Origin: Solobacterium sp. UBA1761
Lineage (GTDB): Bacteria; Bacillota_I; Bacilli_A; Erysipelotrichales; Erysipelotrichaceae
DNA: 14,862 nucleotides
Direction of reading: 5' to 3'
Assembly: GCA_002315565.1 (NCBI GenBank)
Contig: DCHD01000004.1
Coordinates: forward strand, 36,719 to 51,580
Below, piece after piece: positions 1 to 6,549 of the stretch (position 1 is its first letter; each line of letters begins with the position of its first letter). A program made the translations under genes and the position numbers. The notes under the pieces are model-generated. The model worked only from the letters and a program-made list of their open reading frames with translations, was not told where the DNA came from and did no database searches.

Positions 1-110
1 TATTTTCTTAATACTGAATGTGGACGACCACATCTTTCACATCTTGTGTAAGCACGAGTTGAGAACTTAGCTGGACGAGATGCTTTGATTTTCATTGATG
101 TCTTTGCCAT
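1..110 (-). CDS. rpsZ: Small ribosomal subunit protein uS14, type Z (partial, 3' end beyond window)
   Basis: Only the first 36 codons and two bases are in the window; the gene continues past base 1. The visible protein begins MAKTSMKIKA and carries CERCGRPHS at residues 24-32, whose Cys24 and Cys27 form the first half of the zinc ribbon that defines type-Z S14, a protein of about 61 residues in Gram-positive bacteria. S14 binds the 3' major domain of 16S rRNA in the head of the 30S subunit. The ATG at 108-110 is preceded by AAGGAG at good spacing. It lies 14 nt after the rplE stop, the usual place for S14 in the spc segment. The second CxxC pair is off the edge and cannot be checked. Confidence 0.95.
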   Translation of the reverse strand, partial: MAKTSMKIKASRPAKFSTRAYTRCERCGRPHSVLRK

Positions 111-124
111 GTTTCTTCTCCTTC

Positions 125-664
125 TTACTTAACAAATGGCATGCCAAGACCTGTTAATAAGTCTTTAGCTTCTTCATTTGTGTTTGCTGTAGTAACGATA
201 ACGATATCCATACCACGAACTTTGCTTACCTTGTCATACTGAATTTCTGGGAAGATAATCTGTTCTTTGATACCAAGAGTATAGTTACCTCTGCCATCGA
301 ATGCTGTAGCACTAACGCCACGGAAGTCTCTAACACGTGGAAGAGAGATTGAAACAAGCTTATCCATGAATTCATACATCTTTTCACCACGAAGAGTAAC
401 CTTACAGCCAATTTCTGTACCTTCTCTTAGTTTGAAGTTAGCGATTGACTTTTTAGCTTTAGTGATAACTGGTTTCTGACCAGCGAACTGAGTCATTTCA
501 GCAACAGCTTCTTCAAGGTTCTTAGGTTCCTGAGTAGCTTCACCAACACCCATGTTGATAACGATCTTAACCAGTTTTGGACACTGCATTACTGAAGAAT
601 AACCATGTTTCTTCATTAATTCAGGCTTTACTTCATTTAAGTATTTTTCCTTAAGGCGGTTCAT
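125..664 (-). CDS. rplE: Large ribosomal subunit protein uL5
   Basis: The protein has 179 residues, the standard bacterial L5 length. L5 binds 5S rRNA and helix 84 of 23S rRNA and forms the central protuberance, touching the 30S head and P-site tRNA. Family segments seen include MNRLKEKY at the N-terminus, PKLVKIVINMGVGEA near residues 29-43, a KPVITKAKKSIANFKLR stretch in the middle, and TANTNEEAKDLLTGLGMPF at the end. The ATG overlaps the rplX stop in a TAATG junction, sharing one base, which points to translational coupling. No anomalies were seen. Confidence 0.98.
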   Translation of the reverse strand: MNRLKEKYLNEVKPELMKKHGYSSVMQCPKLVKIVINMGVGEATQEPKNLEEAVAEMTQFAGQKPVITKAKKSIANFKLREGTEIGCKVTLRGEKMYEFMDKLVSISLPRVRDFRGVSATAFDGRGNYTLGIKEQIIFPEIQYDKVSKVRGMDIVIVTTANTNEEAKDLLTGLGMPFVK

Positions 665-987
665 TACTTCTTACCTCCCTTGATTTCAGCACCAGACTTC
701 TTATAAACTCTAGTCTTGTTGCCCTTTGCATCTACTTTGAAGCCGATCTTACTAGCAGCTTTTGCTTTTGCATCATAAACCATAACGTTTGATGCATCGA
801 TTGGCATTTCTTTGTCAACAATTCCACCATCAGGGTTAGCATTGCTTGGTTTTAAATGTTTCTTAGCAACGTTAACGCCTTCAACGATTACTTTGTTAGT
901 CTTTGGAAGAGTTGCTTTTACTTCTGCAATAGTGCCTTTATCAGCACCAGCAATAACTTTTACTTTATCGCCCTTTTTGATTTTCAT
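664..987 (-). CDS. rplX: Large ribosomal subunit protein uL24
   Basis: The protein has 107 residues, close to the usual 101-105. The N-terminus MKIKKGDKVKVIAGADKG is the KOW motif that contacts 23S rRNA. L24 is an assembly initiator that binds the 5' domain of 23S rRNA early in 50S formation and later sits near the tunnel exit. The remainder keeps the family pattern VEGVNVAKKHLKP and a C-terminal KTRVYKKSGAEI. The start at 985-987 has a GGGAG Shine-Dalgarno in the 16-nt gap after rplN. The TAA overlaps the rplE start. Confidence 0.98.
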   Translation of the reverse strand: MKIKKGDKVKVIAGADKGTIAEVKATLPKTNKVIVEGVNVAKKHLKPSNANPDGGIVDKEMPIDASNVMVYDAKAKAASKIGFKVDAKGNKTRVYKKSGAEIKGGKK

Positions 988-1003
988 AGCTTTTCTCCCT
1001 TCC

Positions 1004-1372
1004 TTACAGTACTTCTGGTGCTAAAGACACGATCTTCATATAGTCTTTATCACGAAGTTCTCTTGCTACTGGCCCAAAGATACGAGTTCCAACTGGAGTC
1101 TTATCTTCTTTAATGATTACAGCAGCGTTGTCATCAAATTTGATGAATGATCCGTTTTCTCTTGAGATACCATATTTGGTTCTAACGATAACGGCTTTTA
1201 CAACCTGGCCCTTTTTAGCAGTTCCACCAGGTGTAGCGTCTTTAACTGAACATACAACTACATCACCGATGTTAGCGTATTTTCTGTGTGATCCACCTAA
1301 GCAACGAATTACCAGTAATTCTTTGGCACCGGTGTTATCAGCAACTCTTAATCTAGACTCATTACTAATCAT
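1004..1372 (-). CDS. rplN: Large ribosomal subunit protein uL14
   Basis: The 122 residues match the invariant bacterial length. The sequence shows RLRVADNTGAKELLVIRCLGG near residues 7-27, the central SVKDATPGG, and the C-terminal GTRIFGPVARELRDKDYMKIVSLAPEVL region. L14 packs against L19 and forms the intersubunit bridges B5 and B8 with 16S helices; it is also the docking site for the silencing factor RsfS. The start has a strong AGGAGG that overlaps the TAG stop of rpsQ, with only 9 nt between the two genes. Confidence 0.98.
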   Translation of the reverse strand: MISNESRLRVADNTGAKELLVIRCLGGSHRKYANIGDVVVCSVKDATPGGTAKKGQVVKAVIVRTKYGISRENGSFIKFDDNAAVIIKEDKTPVGTRIFGPVARELRDKDYMKIVSLAPEVL

Positions 1373-1381
1373 ACTTGCCTC

Positions 1382-1645
1382 CTATAGAATTACAGCCTTT
1401 TCGACTACTTTCACAAGACGGAAATGACAATCTTTAGAGAATGGACGAGTTTCCATGATCTCTACAGTATCGCCTACATGAGCTTCATTGTTTTCGTCAT
1501 GTGCTTTGAATTTTCTTGAGAATTTAACTTTTTTGCCATATAAAGGATGGCTCTTGTTTTCTACGATTTCTACAACGATAGTTTTGTCCATCTTGTCAGA
1601 TGCAACAACACCACGAAGTACACGTCTGTTATTTCTTTCTTCCAT
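1382..1645 (-). CDS. rpsQ: Small ribosomal subunit protein uS17
   Basis: The protein has 87 residues, typical of S17. The OB-fold protein shows RRVLRGVVASDKMDKTIVV near the N-terminus, SHPLYGKKVKFSRKFKAHDE in the middle and METRPFSKDCHFRLVKVVEKA near the end, all characteristic of the family. S17 is a primary 16S rRNA binder of the 5' domain. It is preceded by GGAGG 11 nt after the rpmC stop and ends with TAG. Confidence 0.98.
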   Translation of the reverse strand: MEERNNRRVLRGVVASDKMDKTIVVEIVENKSHPLYGKKVKFSRKFKAHDENNEAHVGDTVEIMETRPFSKDCHFRLVKVVEKAVIL

Positions 1646-1656
1646 GATGACCCTCC

Positions 1657-1848
1657 TTATTTAGCTTCTCTTTCTTTTAATACAGTTTTGATACGTGCAA
1701 CAGACTTTCTGATTTCTCTGATGCGCATAGGATTTTCGATAGAACCTGTAGCTCTTTCAAAATGTAAATTGAATAATTCAGTTTTGAATTCGTCTAAAGT
1801 CTTTAATAGTTCTTCATTAGACTTGTCTCTGATTTCTTTAACGTTCAT
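1657..1848 (-). CDS. rpmC: Large ribosomal subunit protein uL29
   Basis: The 63-residue protein is the normal length for this helical hairpin. It shows the family segments EIRDKSNEELLKTLDEFKTELFNL and the conserved ARIKTVLKERE at the C-terminus. L29 sits at the nascent peptide tunnel exit next to L23 and contributes to the docking site for SRP and trigger factor. The start follows the rplP TAG by only 2 nt, and its Shine-Dalgarno (AAAGGTG) lies inside the last codons of rplP, so the two are likely translationally coupled. Confidence 0.97.
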   Translation of the reverse strand: MNVKEIRDKSNEELLKTLDEFKTELFNLHFERATGSIENPMRIREIRKSVARIKTVLKEREAK

Positions 1849-1850
1849 GA

Positions 1851-2264
1851 CTATTCTTCACCTTTCTTCACAAATTTACATTTAACTGGAAGTTTATGGC
1901 TTGCAAGTCTGAATGCTTCTCTGGCAGTAGCTTCATCAACGCCACCGATTTCGAACATTACACGGCCCTTCTGAACAACTGCTACCCAGCCTTCAGGAGC
2001 ACCTTTACCAGAACCCATACGAACTTCTAGAGGTTTCTTTGTGATTGCTAACTGTGGGAATATTTTGATCCAAACATTACCACCACGATTCATATATCTT
2101 GTCAAAGCAATACGGGCTGCTTCGATCTGATTGCTTGATACGTATGCACCGTTCATAGCTACTAGGCCATATTCACCGAATGCAACTTTTGTACCAGCTT
2201 TTGATTTGCCCTCATAAGACAAACGATGAGGACGACGATACTTAGTTCTGTTAGGCATTAACAT
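1851..2264 (-). CDS. rplP: Large ribosomal subunit protein uL16
   Basis: The protein has 137 residues, near the usual 136-144. It begins MLMPNRTKYRRPHR, the standard L16 start, and contains IEAARIALTRYMNRGGNVWIKIFP and VRMGSGKGAPEGWVAVVQKG, the most conserved block of the family. L16 organises the A-site region and helix 38/89 of 23S rRNA and is needed late in 50S assembly. It starts 2 nt after the rpsC TAA (TAATTATG). An internal Met two codons downstream exists, but the MLMP form is the family start. Confidence 0.98.
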   Translation of the reverse strand: MLMPNRTKYRRPHRLSYEGKSKAGTKVAFGEYGLVAMNGAYVSSNQIEAARIALTRYMNRGGNVWIKIFPQLAITKKPLEVRMGSGKGAPEGWVAVVQKGRVMFEIGGVDEATAREAFRLASHKLPVKCKFVKKGEE

Positions 2265-2266
2265 AA

Positions 2267-3052
2267 TTATTCAGCATCCTCCTTAACAGTTTCAGCTGCT
2301 GCTTCTTCGTTAACTACTGGAGCTTCAGCTTCTTCAGGCTTGTTGAAACGACGGTTGTTGTTTCTTCTCTTGTCGAATGGTCTAGCCTGCATTCCTTTTG
2401 GTTTTTCTGGTTCTTTAACCATTTCACCAGGTAGTACTTCACCTCTACAGATCCAAACTTTAACGCCCAGTTTGCCATAAGTAGTCATAGCTTCTTCCCA
2501 AGCGTAATCGATGTCTGAACGTAATGTATGCAGAGGAACTACACCTTCAGAGTATCCTTCACTTCTAGCGATATCTGCGCCGCCTAAACGACCAGAGATA
2601 GAAGTCTTGATACCTTTAGCGCCAGATCTCATTGTCTGCTGGATTGCTTTCTTCTGAGCTGTACGGAAAGACTGTCTTTCTTCAAGCATCTTGGCAATCT
2701 TTAATGCAACAAGTCTTGCATCTAAGTCAGGGTTAGCAACTTCAACGATGTTGATGTTTAACTCTTTGTTAGTAACTTTAGCTAATTTTTTCTTAAGATC
2801 ATCAATCTTGCTTCCTTCAGTTCCAACGAACATTCCAGGACGAGCTGTTCTGATAATCAGATTTACATGATTCTTGCTTCTTTCGATTTCAACTCTTGAA
2901 ACCAGACAATCATGACATTCAGTGAAGATTAACTTACGGATTTTAATATCTTCCTGAAGTAGAGTGCCATATTCTTTTTCAGAATACCATCTAGATTCCC
3001 AGTCACGGATGACACCAATTCTCATTCCAACTGGATTAACTTTCTGACCCAT
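2267..3052 (-). CDS. rpsC: Small ribosomal subunit protein uS3, with C-terminal tail
   Basis: The protein has 261 residues, against 218 in B. subtilis and 233 in E. coli. The N-terminal domain (MGQKVNPVGMRIGVIRDWES) and KH domain are followed by the conserved C-terminal domain with SGRLGGADIARSE and VPLHTLRSDIDYA. S3 lies on the solvent side of the 30S head and lines the mRNA entry channel. Residues 211-261 form an extra low-complexity tail: first basic and Asn-rich (KRRNNNRRFNKP), then acidic and Ala-rich. Two functional sites differ from E. coli: the KH GxxG loop reads GTEG (77-80) instead of GKKG, and Thr131 replaces helicase residue Arg132. A strong GGAGGAGG precedes the rpsC-proximal end of rplV; rpsC itself has an ordinary start after a 15-nt gap. 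Confidence 0.97.
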   Translation of the reverse strand: MGQKVNPVGMRIGVIRDWESRWYSEKEYGTLLQEDIKIRKLIFTECHDCLVSRVEIERSKNHVNLIIRTARPGMFVGTEGSKIDDLKKKLAKVTNKELNINIVEVANPDLDARLVALKIAKMLEERQSFRTAQKKAIQQTMRSGAKGIKTSISGRLGGADIARSEGYSEGVVPLHTLRSDIDYAWEEAMTTYGKLGVKVWICRGEVLPGEMVKEPEKPKGMQARPFDKRRNNNRRFNKPEEAEAPVVNEEAAAETVKEDAE

Positions 3053-3067
3053 GAATTAACCTCCTCC

Positions 3068-3400
3068 TTATCTTTCTTCAACAACCACTGTGATGTGGCT
3101 TGTTCTCTTCATGATTGAAGATGCGCTGCCCTTAGCTCTAGGCATGAAACGTTTGATTGTCATACCTTCATTTGCATAACAAGCTTTAACGTATAATTTT
3201 GATTCATCCATTCCGTTGTTGTGCTTTGCGTTAGCAATAGCAGACTTCAGAACTTTTAATGTAACGGCTGATGCGTTGTTTGGTGTGAACTGGCAGATAG
3301 CCTTTGCTTCGTTTACATCCTTACCTCTGATAAGATCAAGAACAAGTCTTGCTTTTCTGGCAGGGACTCTAACGGTTTTGGCTGTAGCTTTTACTTCCAT
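3068..3400 (-). CDS. rplV: Large ribosomal subunit protein uL22
   Basis: The 110 residues align end to end with E. coli L22 without gaps. Family blocks include VRVPARKARLVLDLIRGK, LKSAIANAKHN and KRTSHITVVV. L22 binds all six domains of 23S rRNA, and its long beta-hairpin forms, with L4, the constriction of the nascent peptide tunnel. The hairpin here reads KRFMPRAKGSASSIMKRTSH (residues 83-102), so Ser92 and Ser95 replace the Arg92 and Arg95 of E. coli. The start has a GGAGGA in the 15-nt gap after rpsS. Confidence 0.98.
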   Translation of the reverse strand: MEVKATAKTVRVPARKARLVLDLIRGKDVNEAKAICQFTPNNASAVTLKVLKSAIANAKHNNGMDESKLYVKACYANEGMTIKRFMPRAKGSASSIMKRTSHITVVVEER

Positions 3401-3415
3401 TTTCCTTTGTCCTCC

Positions 3416-3691
3416 TTATGCCTTCTTATCAGCGTCTGCGCCGTGTCCGTTGAACTTTCTAGTTGGCACGAATTCACCAAGCTTATGTCCAACCATGTCT
3501 TCTGTAACGTATACAGGTACATGCTCTTTTCCGTTGTATACAGCGAATGTATGTTCAACGAATGAAGGGAAGATTACAGATCTTCTTGACCAAGTCTTAA
3601 TAACTTCTTTTTTGTTGTCAGCATTTAATGCTTCTACTTTTTTCATCAGGTGTTCATCACAGAATGGACCCTTTTTTAAACTACGACTCAT
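3416..3691 (-). CDS. rpsS: Small ribosomal subunit protein uS19
   Basis: The protein has 91 residues, the usual S19 length. It begins MSRSLKKGPFCDEHLMKKVE and shows the conserved WSRRSVIFPSFVEHTFAVYNGK and MVGHKLGEFVPTRKFNGH blocks. S19 partners S13 in the head of the 30S subunit, near the A-site finger contact and the decoding region. It follows rplB after 19 nt that include an AAGGGGA Shine-Dalgarno and ends with TAA, 15 nt before rplV. Confidence 0.98.
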   Translation of the reverse strand: MSRSLKKGPFCDEHLMKKVEALNADNKKEVIKTWSRRSVIFPSFVEHTFAVYNGKEHVPVYVTEDMVGHKLGEFVPTRKFNGHGADADKKA

Positions 3692-3710
3692 TTATTTTCT
3701 TCCCCTTTCT

Positions 3711-4544
3711 TTATCGATCATTGATTCTCTTAATAATCAGAGCACTTGAAGCTTTCTTCTGCTTACGAGTCTTAACACCCATAGCCTTCTTGCCCCAAGG
3801 AGTCATTGGTGACTTTCTACCAATTGGACACTTACCTTCACCACCACCATGAGGGTGATCGCAAGGGTTCATAACAGAACCTCTTACTGTAGGTCTAACG
3901 CCCATCCATCTTGTTCTACCAGCTTTACCTAAGTTGATTAAGCTGTAGTCTTCGTTGCCTACGATACCGACAGTAGCACGACGGTTTCCAGGGATCTTTC
4001 TTGTTTCACCTGACTGAAGTCTTAATGTTACATACTTTTCTTCGATACCAAGGATCTGAGCAGAACAGCCAGCAGCTCTAGCAATCTGACCGCCCTTACC
4101 AGGTTTTAATTCAACGTTGTGTACGATTGTACCTTCTGGCATGTTTCTCATTTCCATTGAGTTACCAACTTTGATGTCGGCTTTTTCACCAGAGATAACC
4201 TGCATACCAACTTCTAACTGCTGAGGAGCTAAGATATATCTCTTTTCGCCGTCAGCGTAGCAGATTAATGCGATATTAGCATTTCTGTTTGGATCGTATT
4301 CGATAGCTTTAACTGTTGCTGGAATACCATCTTTGTTTCTCTTGAAATCTACGATACGGTATAACTGCTTGTGACCGCCACCGTGATGTCTTGTTGTAAT
4401 TCTTCCTGTGTTGTTACGTCCGCCTGACTTACTGAATGAAACTGTAAGAGACTTTTCTGGAGTCTTCTTAGTGATTTCTTCAAATGTAAGACCAGACATT
4501 CCACGTCTACCAGGAGTAGTTGGCTTATAAGTTTTAATAGCCAT
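3711..4544 (-). CDS. rplB: Large ribosomal subunit protein uL2
   Basis: The protein has 277 residues, the standard length. It begins MAIKTYKPTTPGRRGMSG and contains the peptidyl-transferase-proximal motif NPCDHPHGGGEGK (226-238), where His230 corresponds to the conserved E. coli His229; Cys228 stands where Asn or Val is more usual. L2 binds domain IV of 23S rRNA, forms bridge B7b and supports peptidyl transferase activity. An upstream in-frame ATG five codons earlier overlaps the GGAGG Shine-Dalgarno, so the MAIK start is preferred. The gene follows rplW after 58 nt, the longest internal gap in this operon. Confidence 0.98.
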   Translation of the reverse strand: MAIKTYKPTTPGRRGMSGLTFEEITKKTPEKSLTVSFSKSGGRNNTGRITTRHHGGGHKQLYRIVDFKRNKDGIPATVKAIEYDPNRNANIALICYADGEKRYILAPQQLEVGMQVISGEKADIKVGNSMEMRNMPEGTIVHNVELKPGKGGQIARAAGCSAQILGIEEKYVTLRLQSGETRKIPGNRRATVGIVGNEDYSLINLGKAGRTRWMGVRPTVRGSVMNPCDHPHGGGEGKCPIGRKSPMTPWGKKAMGVKTRKQKKASSALIIKRINDR

Positions 4545-4560
4545 TTTCTTTTTCCTCCAT

Positions 4561-4583
4561 GCGCATTTTTCCGGAAATAGCGC
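4561..4583 (-). other. Imperfect hairpin in the rplW-rplB spacer
   Basis: The 58-nt spacer holds a small inverted repeat: GCGC at 4561-4564 and again at 4580-4583 (self-complementary, so the two copies pair), around a central TTTCCGGAAA palindrome at 4568-4577. The stem has a mismatch and a one-base bulge between the two paired segments. It is not followed by a U-run on the transcribed strand, so it is not a terminator. It lies just upstream of the rplB Shine-Dalgarno. It could be an RNA processing or translational element, or simply spacer sequence. Confidence 0.35.
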
Positions 4584-4602
4584 GATTCTTCCGATACCTT
4601 AA

Positions 4603-4893
4603 TTACTTATCGCCAAGGATAGTAATTGTGCTGCCTTCCTTAAGCATTACGTAAGCTTTCTTGACAGCTTTAGTGAAGCCATTGTATTTGCCCATTCTCT
4701 TTGCTCTAGGCTTAACGTTTACGATGTTGATAGCTTCAACTTTAACATTGTAGATTTCTTCGATGGCCTGACGGATCTGAATCTTGTTAGTGCCTTTTTT
4801 AACTTCGAATACTACAGTGTTGTTATTTTCCTGTGATTTCAGAGTTTTCTCTGTAACAAGAGGACGAACGATGATGTCTCTAGCGTTACTCAT
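4603..4893 (-). CDS. rplW: Large ribosomal subunit protein uL23
   Basis: The 96-residue protein matches the family length. It shows ARDIIVRPLVTEKT at the start, the central KIQIRQAIEEIYNVKVEAINIVNV-type segment and the basic GKYNGFTKAVKKAYVML. L23 sits at the tunnel exit and is the docking point for trigger factor and SRP. The start lies inside rplD: the two genes overlap by 8 nt (4886-4893), and the GGGGAGG Shine-Dalgarno is within the last rplD codons, so translation is probably coupled. Confidence 0.98.
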   Translation of the reverse strand: MSNARDIIVRPLVTEKTLKSQENNNTVVFEVKKGTNKIQIRQAIEEIYNVKVEAINIVNVKPRAKRMGKYNGFTKAVKKAYVMLKEGSTITILGDK

Positions 4894-5542
4894 CTTTTAA
4901 TACCTCCCCAGCATATTCAGCAGCAGCCTTAGTCATTACTACTGCATCAGCGTTCTGTAAGTCATAGATGTTTAATCCATCAAGGAACCAAGAACCACAG
5001 TCTACTGTAACCATCTTGCAGTTCTGAAGGTTGCTCATTGAATATAATGCGTTTTCGAATGCATCTTCAGGATTAACAACTACTAATACTTTTCTGTCTA
5101 ACTTGAATGCGTCTAATACTTTAACGAATTCCTTAGTTTTGATTTCCTTCATTTCAATAGAATCTAAGATGAACAGCTTTTCTTCCTGAGCCTTTAATGT
5201 AAGACCAGACTTAAGAGCTAATCTTCTTGTCTTTCTGTTTAATTTGAATGTGTGAGATCTTGGTGTAGGACCGAATGCGATACCACCATGTCTGTACTGA
5301 ACAGCTCTAGATGAACCCTGACGAGCTCTACCAGTGCCCTTCTGACGGAATGGCTTCTTACCACCACCTGATACTTCGCCTTTTGTCTTAGTATCATGTG
5401 TGCCCTGCATCATTGATGACTGCTGACGAAGTACTGCATCGAAGATAGCCTGAGTGTTTACCTTAGCACTGTATACTTCATCAGGAAGAGTAACTGTGCT
5501 AACTTTTTTAGCTGTTAAATCATATACATCAAACTTAGCCAT
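4886..5542 (-). CDS. rplD: Large ribosomal subunit protein uL4
   Basis: The protein has 218 residues, about ten longer than most. The extended tunnel loop is intact (residues ~50-95), with the conserved FRQKGTGRARQGS at 65-77 and YRHGGIAFGPTPR after it. L4 binds 23S domain I, and its loop lines the peptide tunnel constriction opposite L22. In E. coli L4 also represses the S10 operon; whether it does here is unknown. It starts 3 nt after the rplC stop with AAGGAGG inside the last rplC codons, and it overlaps rplW by 8 nt. Confidence 0.98.
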   Translation of the reverse strand: MAKFDVYDLTAKKVSTVTLPDEVYSAKVNTQAIFDAVLRQQSSMMQGTHDTKTKGEVSGGGKKPFRQKGTGRARQGSSRAVQYRHGGIAFGPTPRSHTFKLNRKTRRLALKSGLTLKAQEEKLFILDSIEMKEIKTKEFVKVLDAFKLDRKVLVVVNPEDAFENALYSMSNLQNCKMVTVDCGSWFLDGLNIYDLQNADAVVMTKAAAEYAGEVLKDE

Positions 5543-5545
5543 GAA

Positions 5546-6220
5546 TTACGCCTCCTTTACCAGTAGTGCTTTAGCATCTACGTGTTTAACTGGTTTTACA
5601 GTTGTCTTGATTGTAACCAGACCACGTTTTGGTCCAGGTACGTTACCTTTGATTAACATGTAGTTCTTTTCAGCATCAACCTTGATTACTTCAAGATTCT
5701 GATTAGTTGTCTTTAATGAACCGTCATGTCCTGGCATTGGTGTCAGTTTTTCGATTCTGCCGTTGTTTCTACCAGTAGTAGCTAATGAACCTACAGATCT
5801 GTGGACTGGACCAGCACCGTGAGTGGCATTTACTAAGTGATGATGATATCTCTTAATAACGCCTGTGTAGCCTTTACCTTTTGAGATTCCAGTAACATCT
5901 ACGATGTCACCAGCGGAAAAGATATCAACTTTAATTTCTGAACCAACTTCAGCAGCCATTAATTCATCAGCTTTGATTTCTTTAACGAACTGAGTTGGAG
6001 CAACGCCTGCTTTCTTAGCATGGCCTAATTCTGGTTTGTTGGCTCTTGACTCTTTCTTTTCAAGTAAACCAAGCTGTAATGCTTCATAACCATCTGTTTC
6101 GTTTGTCTTCTTCTGAAGAACAACGTTTGGCTGGCATTCAACTACAGTTACAGGAATAAGAGCACCGTCTTCTGTGAAGACCTGAGTCATACCAAGTTTA
6201 ATTCCAAGTATTCCTTTCAT
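5546..6220 (-). CDS. rplC: Large ribosomal subunit protein uL3 (divergent central loop)
   Basis: The protein has 224 residues, against about 209 in B. subtilis and E. coli, with roughly 15 extra C-terminal residues (VKPVKHVDAKALLVKEA). It starts MKGILGIKLGMTQVFTEDG and keeps SAGDIVDVTGISKGKGYTG and NLEVIKVDAEKNYMLIKGNVPG. L3 nucleates 50S assembly and sends a loop toward the peptidyl transferase centre. That loop is unusual here: residues 151-173 replace the usual FKGK..PGRMGG-type sequence with RIEKLTPMPGHDGS. The reading frame is intact and flanking motifs are normal, so this looks like true divergence and not a sequence error. The Shine-Dalgarno is AAAGGTG in the 17-nt gap after rpsJ. Confidence 0.97.
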   Translation of the reverse strand: MKGILGIKLGMTQVFTEDGALIPVTVVECQPNVVLQKKTNETDGYEALQLGLLEKKESRANKPELGHAKKAGVAPTQFVKEIKADELMAAEVGSEIKVDIFSAGDIVDVTGISKGKGYTGVIKRYHHHLVNATHGAGPVHRSVGSLATTGRNNGRIEKLTPMPGHDGSLKTTNQNLEVIKVDAEKNYMLIKGNVPGPKRGLVTIKTTVKPVKHVDAKALLVKEA

Positions 6221-6237
6221 GATGTCACCTTTCTTCT

Positions 6238-6549
6238 TTATAATTTGATTTCGATTTCTACACCACTAGGCAGTTCAAGTCTAGACAGTGCATCAATTGT
6301 CTTAGCGCTTGGCCCAATGATTTCGATCAGTCTCTTATGAGTTCTGATCTCGAACTGTTCACGTGCATCTTTGTACTTGTGTGTAGCACGTAATACTGTT
6401 ACTACCTGTTTTTCAGTTGGTAGCGGGATAGGTCCGATGACCTTTTTAACTCCACCGTCTTCAGCAGCCTTAACGATCTTTTCAGTAGCTACGTCAAGTG
6501 AACGGTGTTCGTAAGCTTTAAGTTTAATTCTTACGTTATTCTTTGCCAT
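6238..6549 (-). CDS. rpsJ: Small ribosomal subunit protein uS10 (NusE)
   Basis: This is the first gene of the operon. The chosen start gives 103 residues beginning MAKNNVRIKLKAYEHR. A start six codons upstream (MKEEDF) is rejected because it would begin within the AAGGAGG Shine-Dalgarno, which is 8 nt from the chosen ATG. Family blocks include IGPIPLPTEKQVVTVLRATHKYKD, FEIRTHKRLIEI and the C-terminal LPSGVEIEIKL. S10 is a 30S head protein and, as NusE, pairs with NusB and NusG in transcription antitermination and transcription-translation coupling. Confidence 0.98.
   Translation of the reverse strand: MAKNNVRIKLKAYEHRSLDVATEKIVKAAEDGGVKKVIGPIPLPTEKQVVTVLRATHKYKDAREQFEIRTHKRLIEIIGPSAKTIDALSRLELPSGVEIEIKL

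Noticed and set aside
3216..3749. A 177-codon plus-strand open frame opposite rplV and rpsS
   Set aside because: It is a shadow of strongly conserved ribosomal genes on the other strand and has no family resemblance or start signal.
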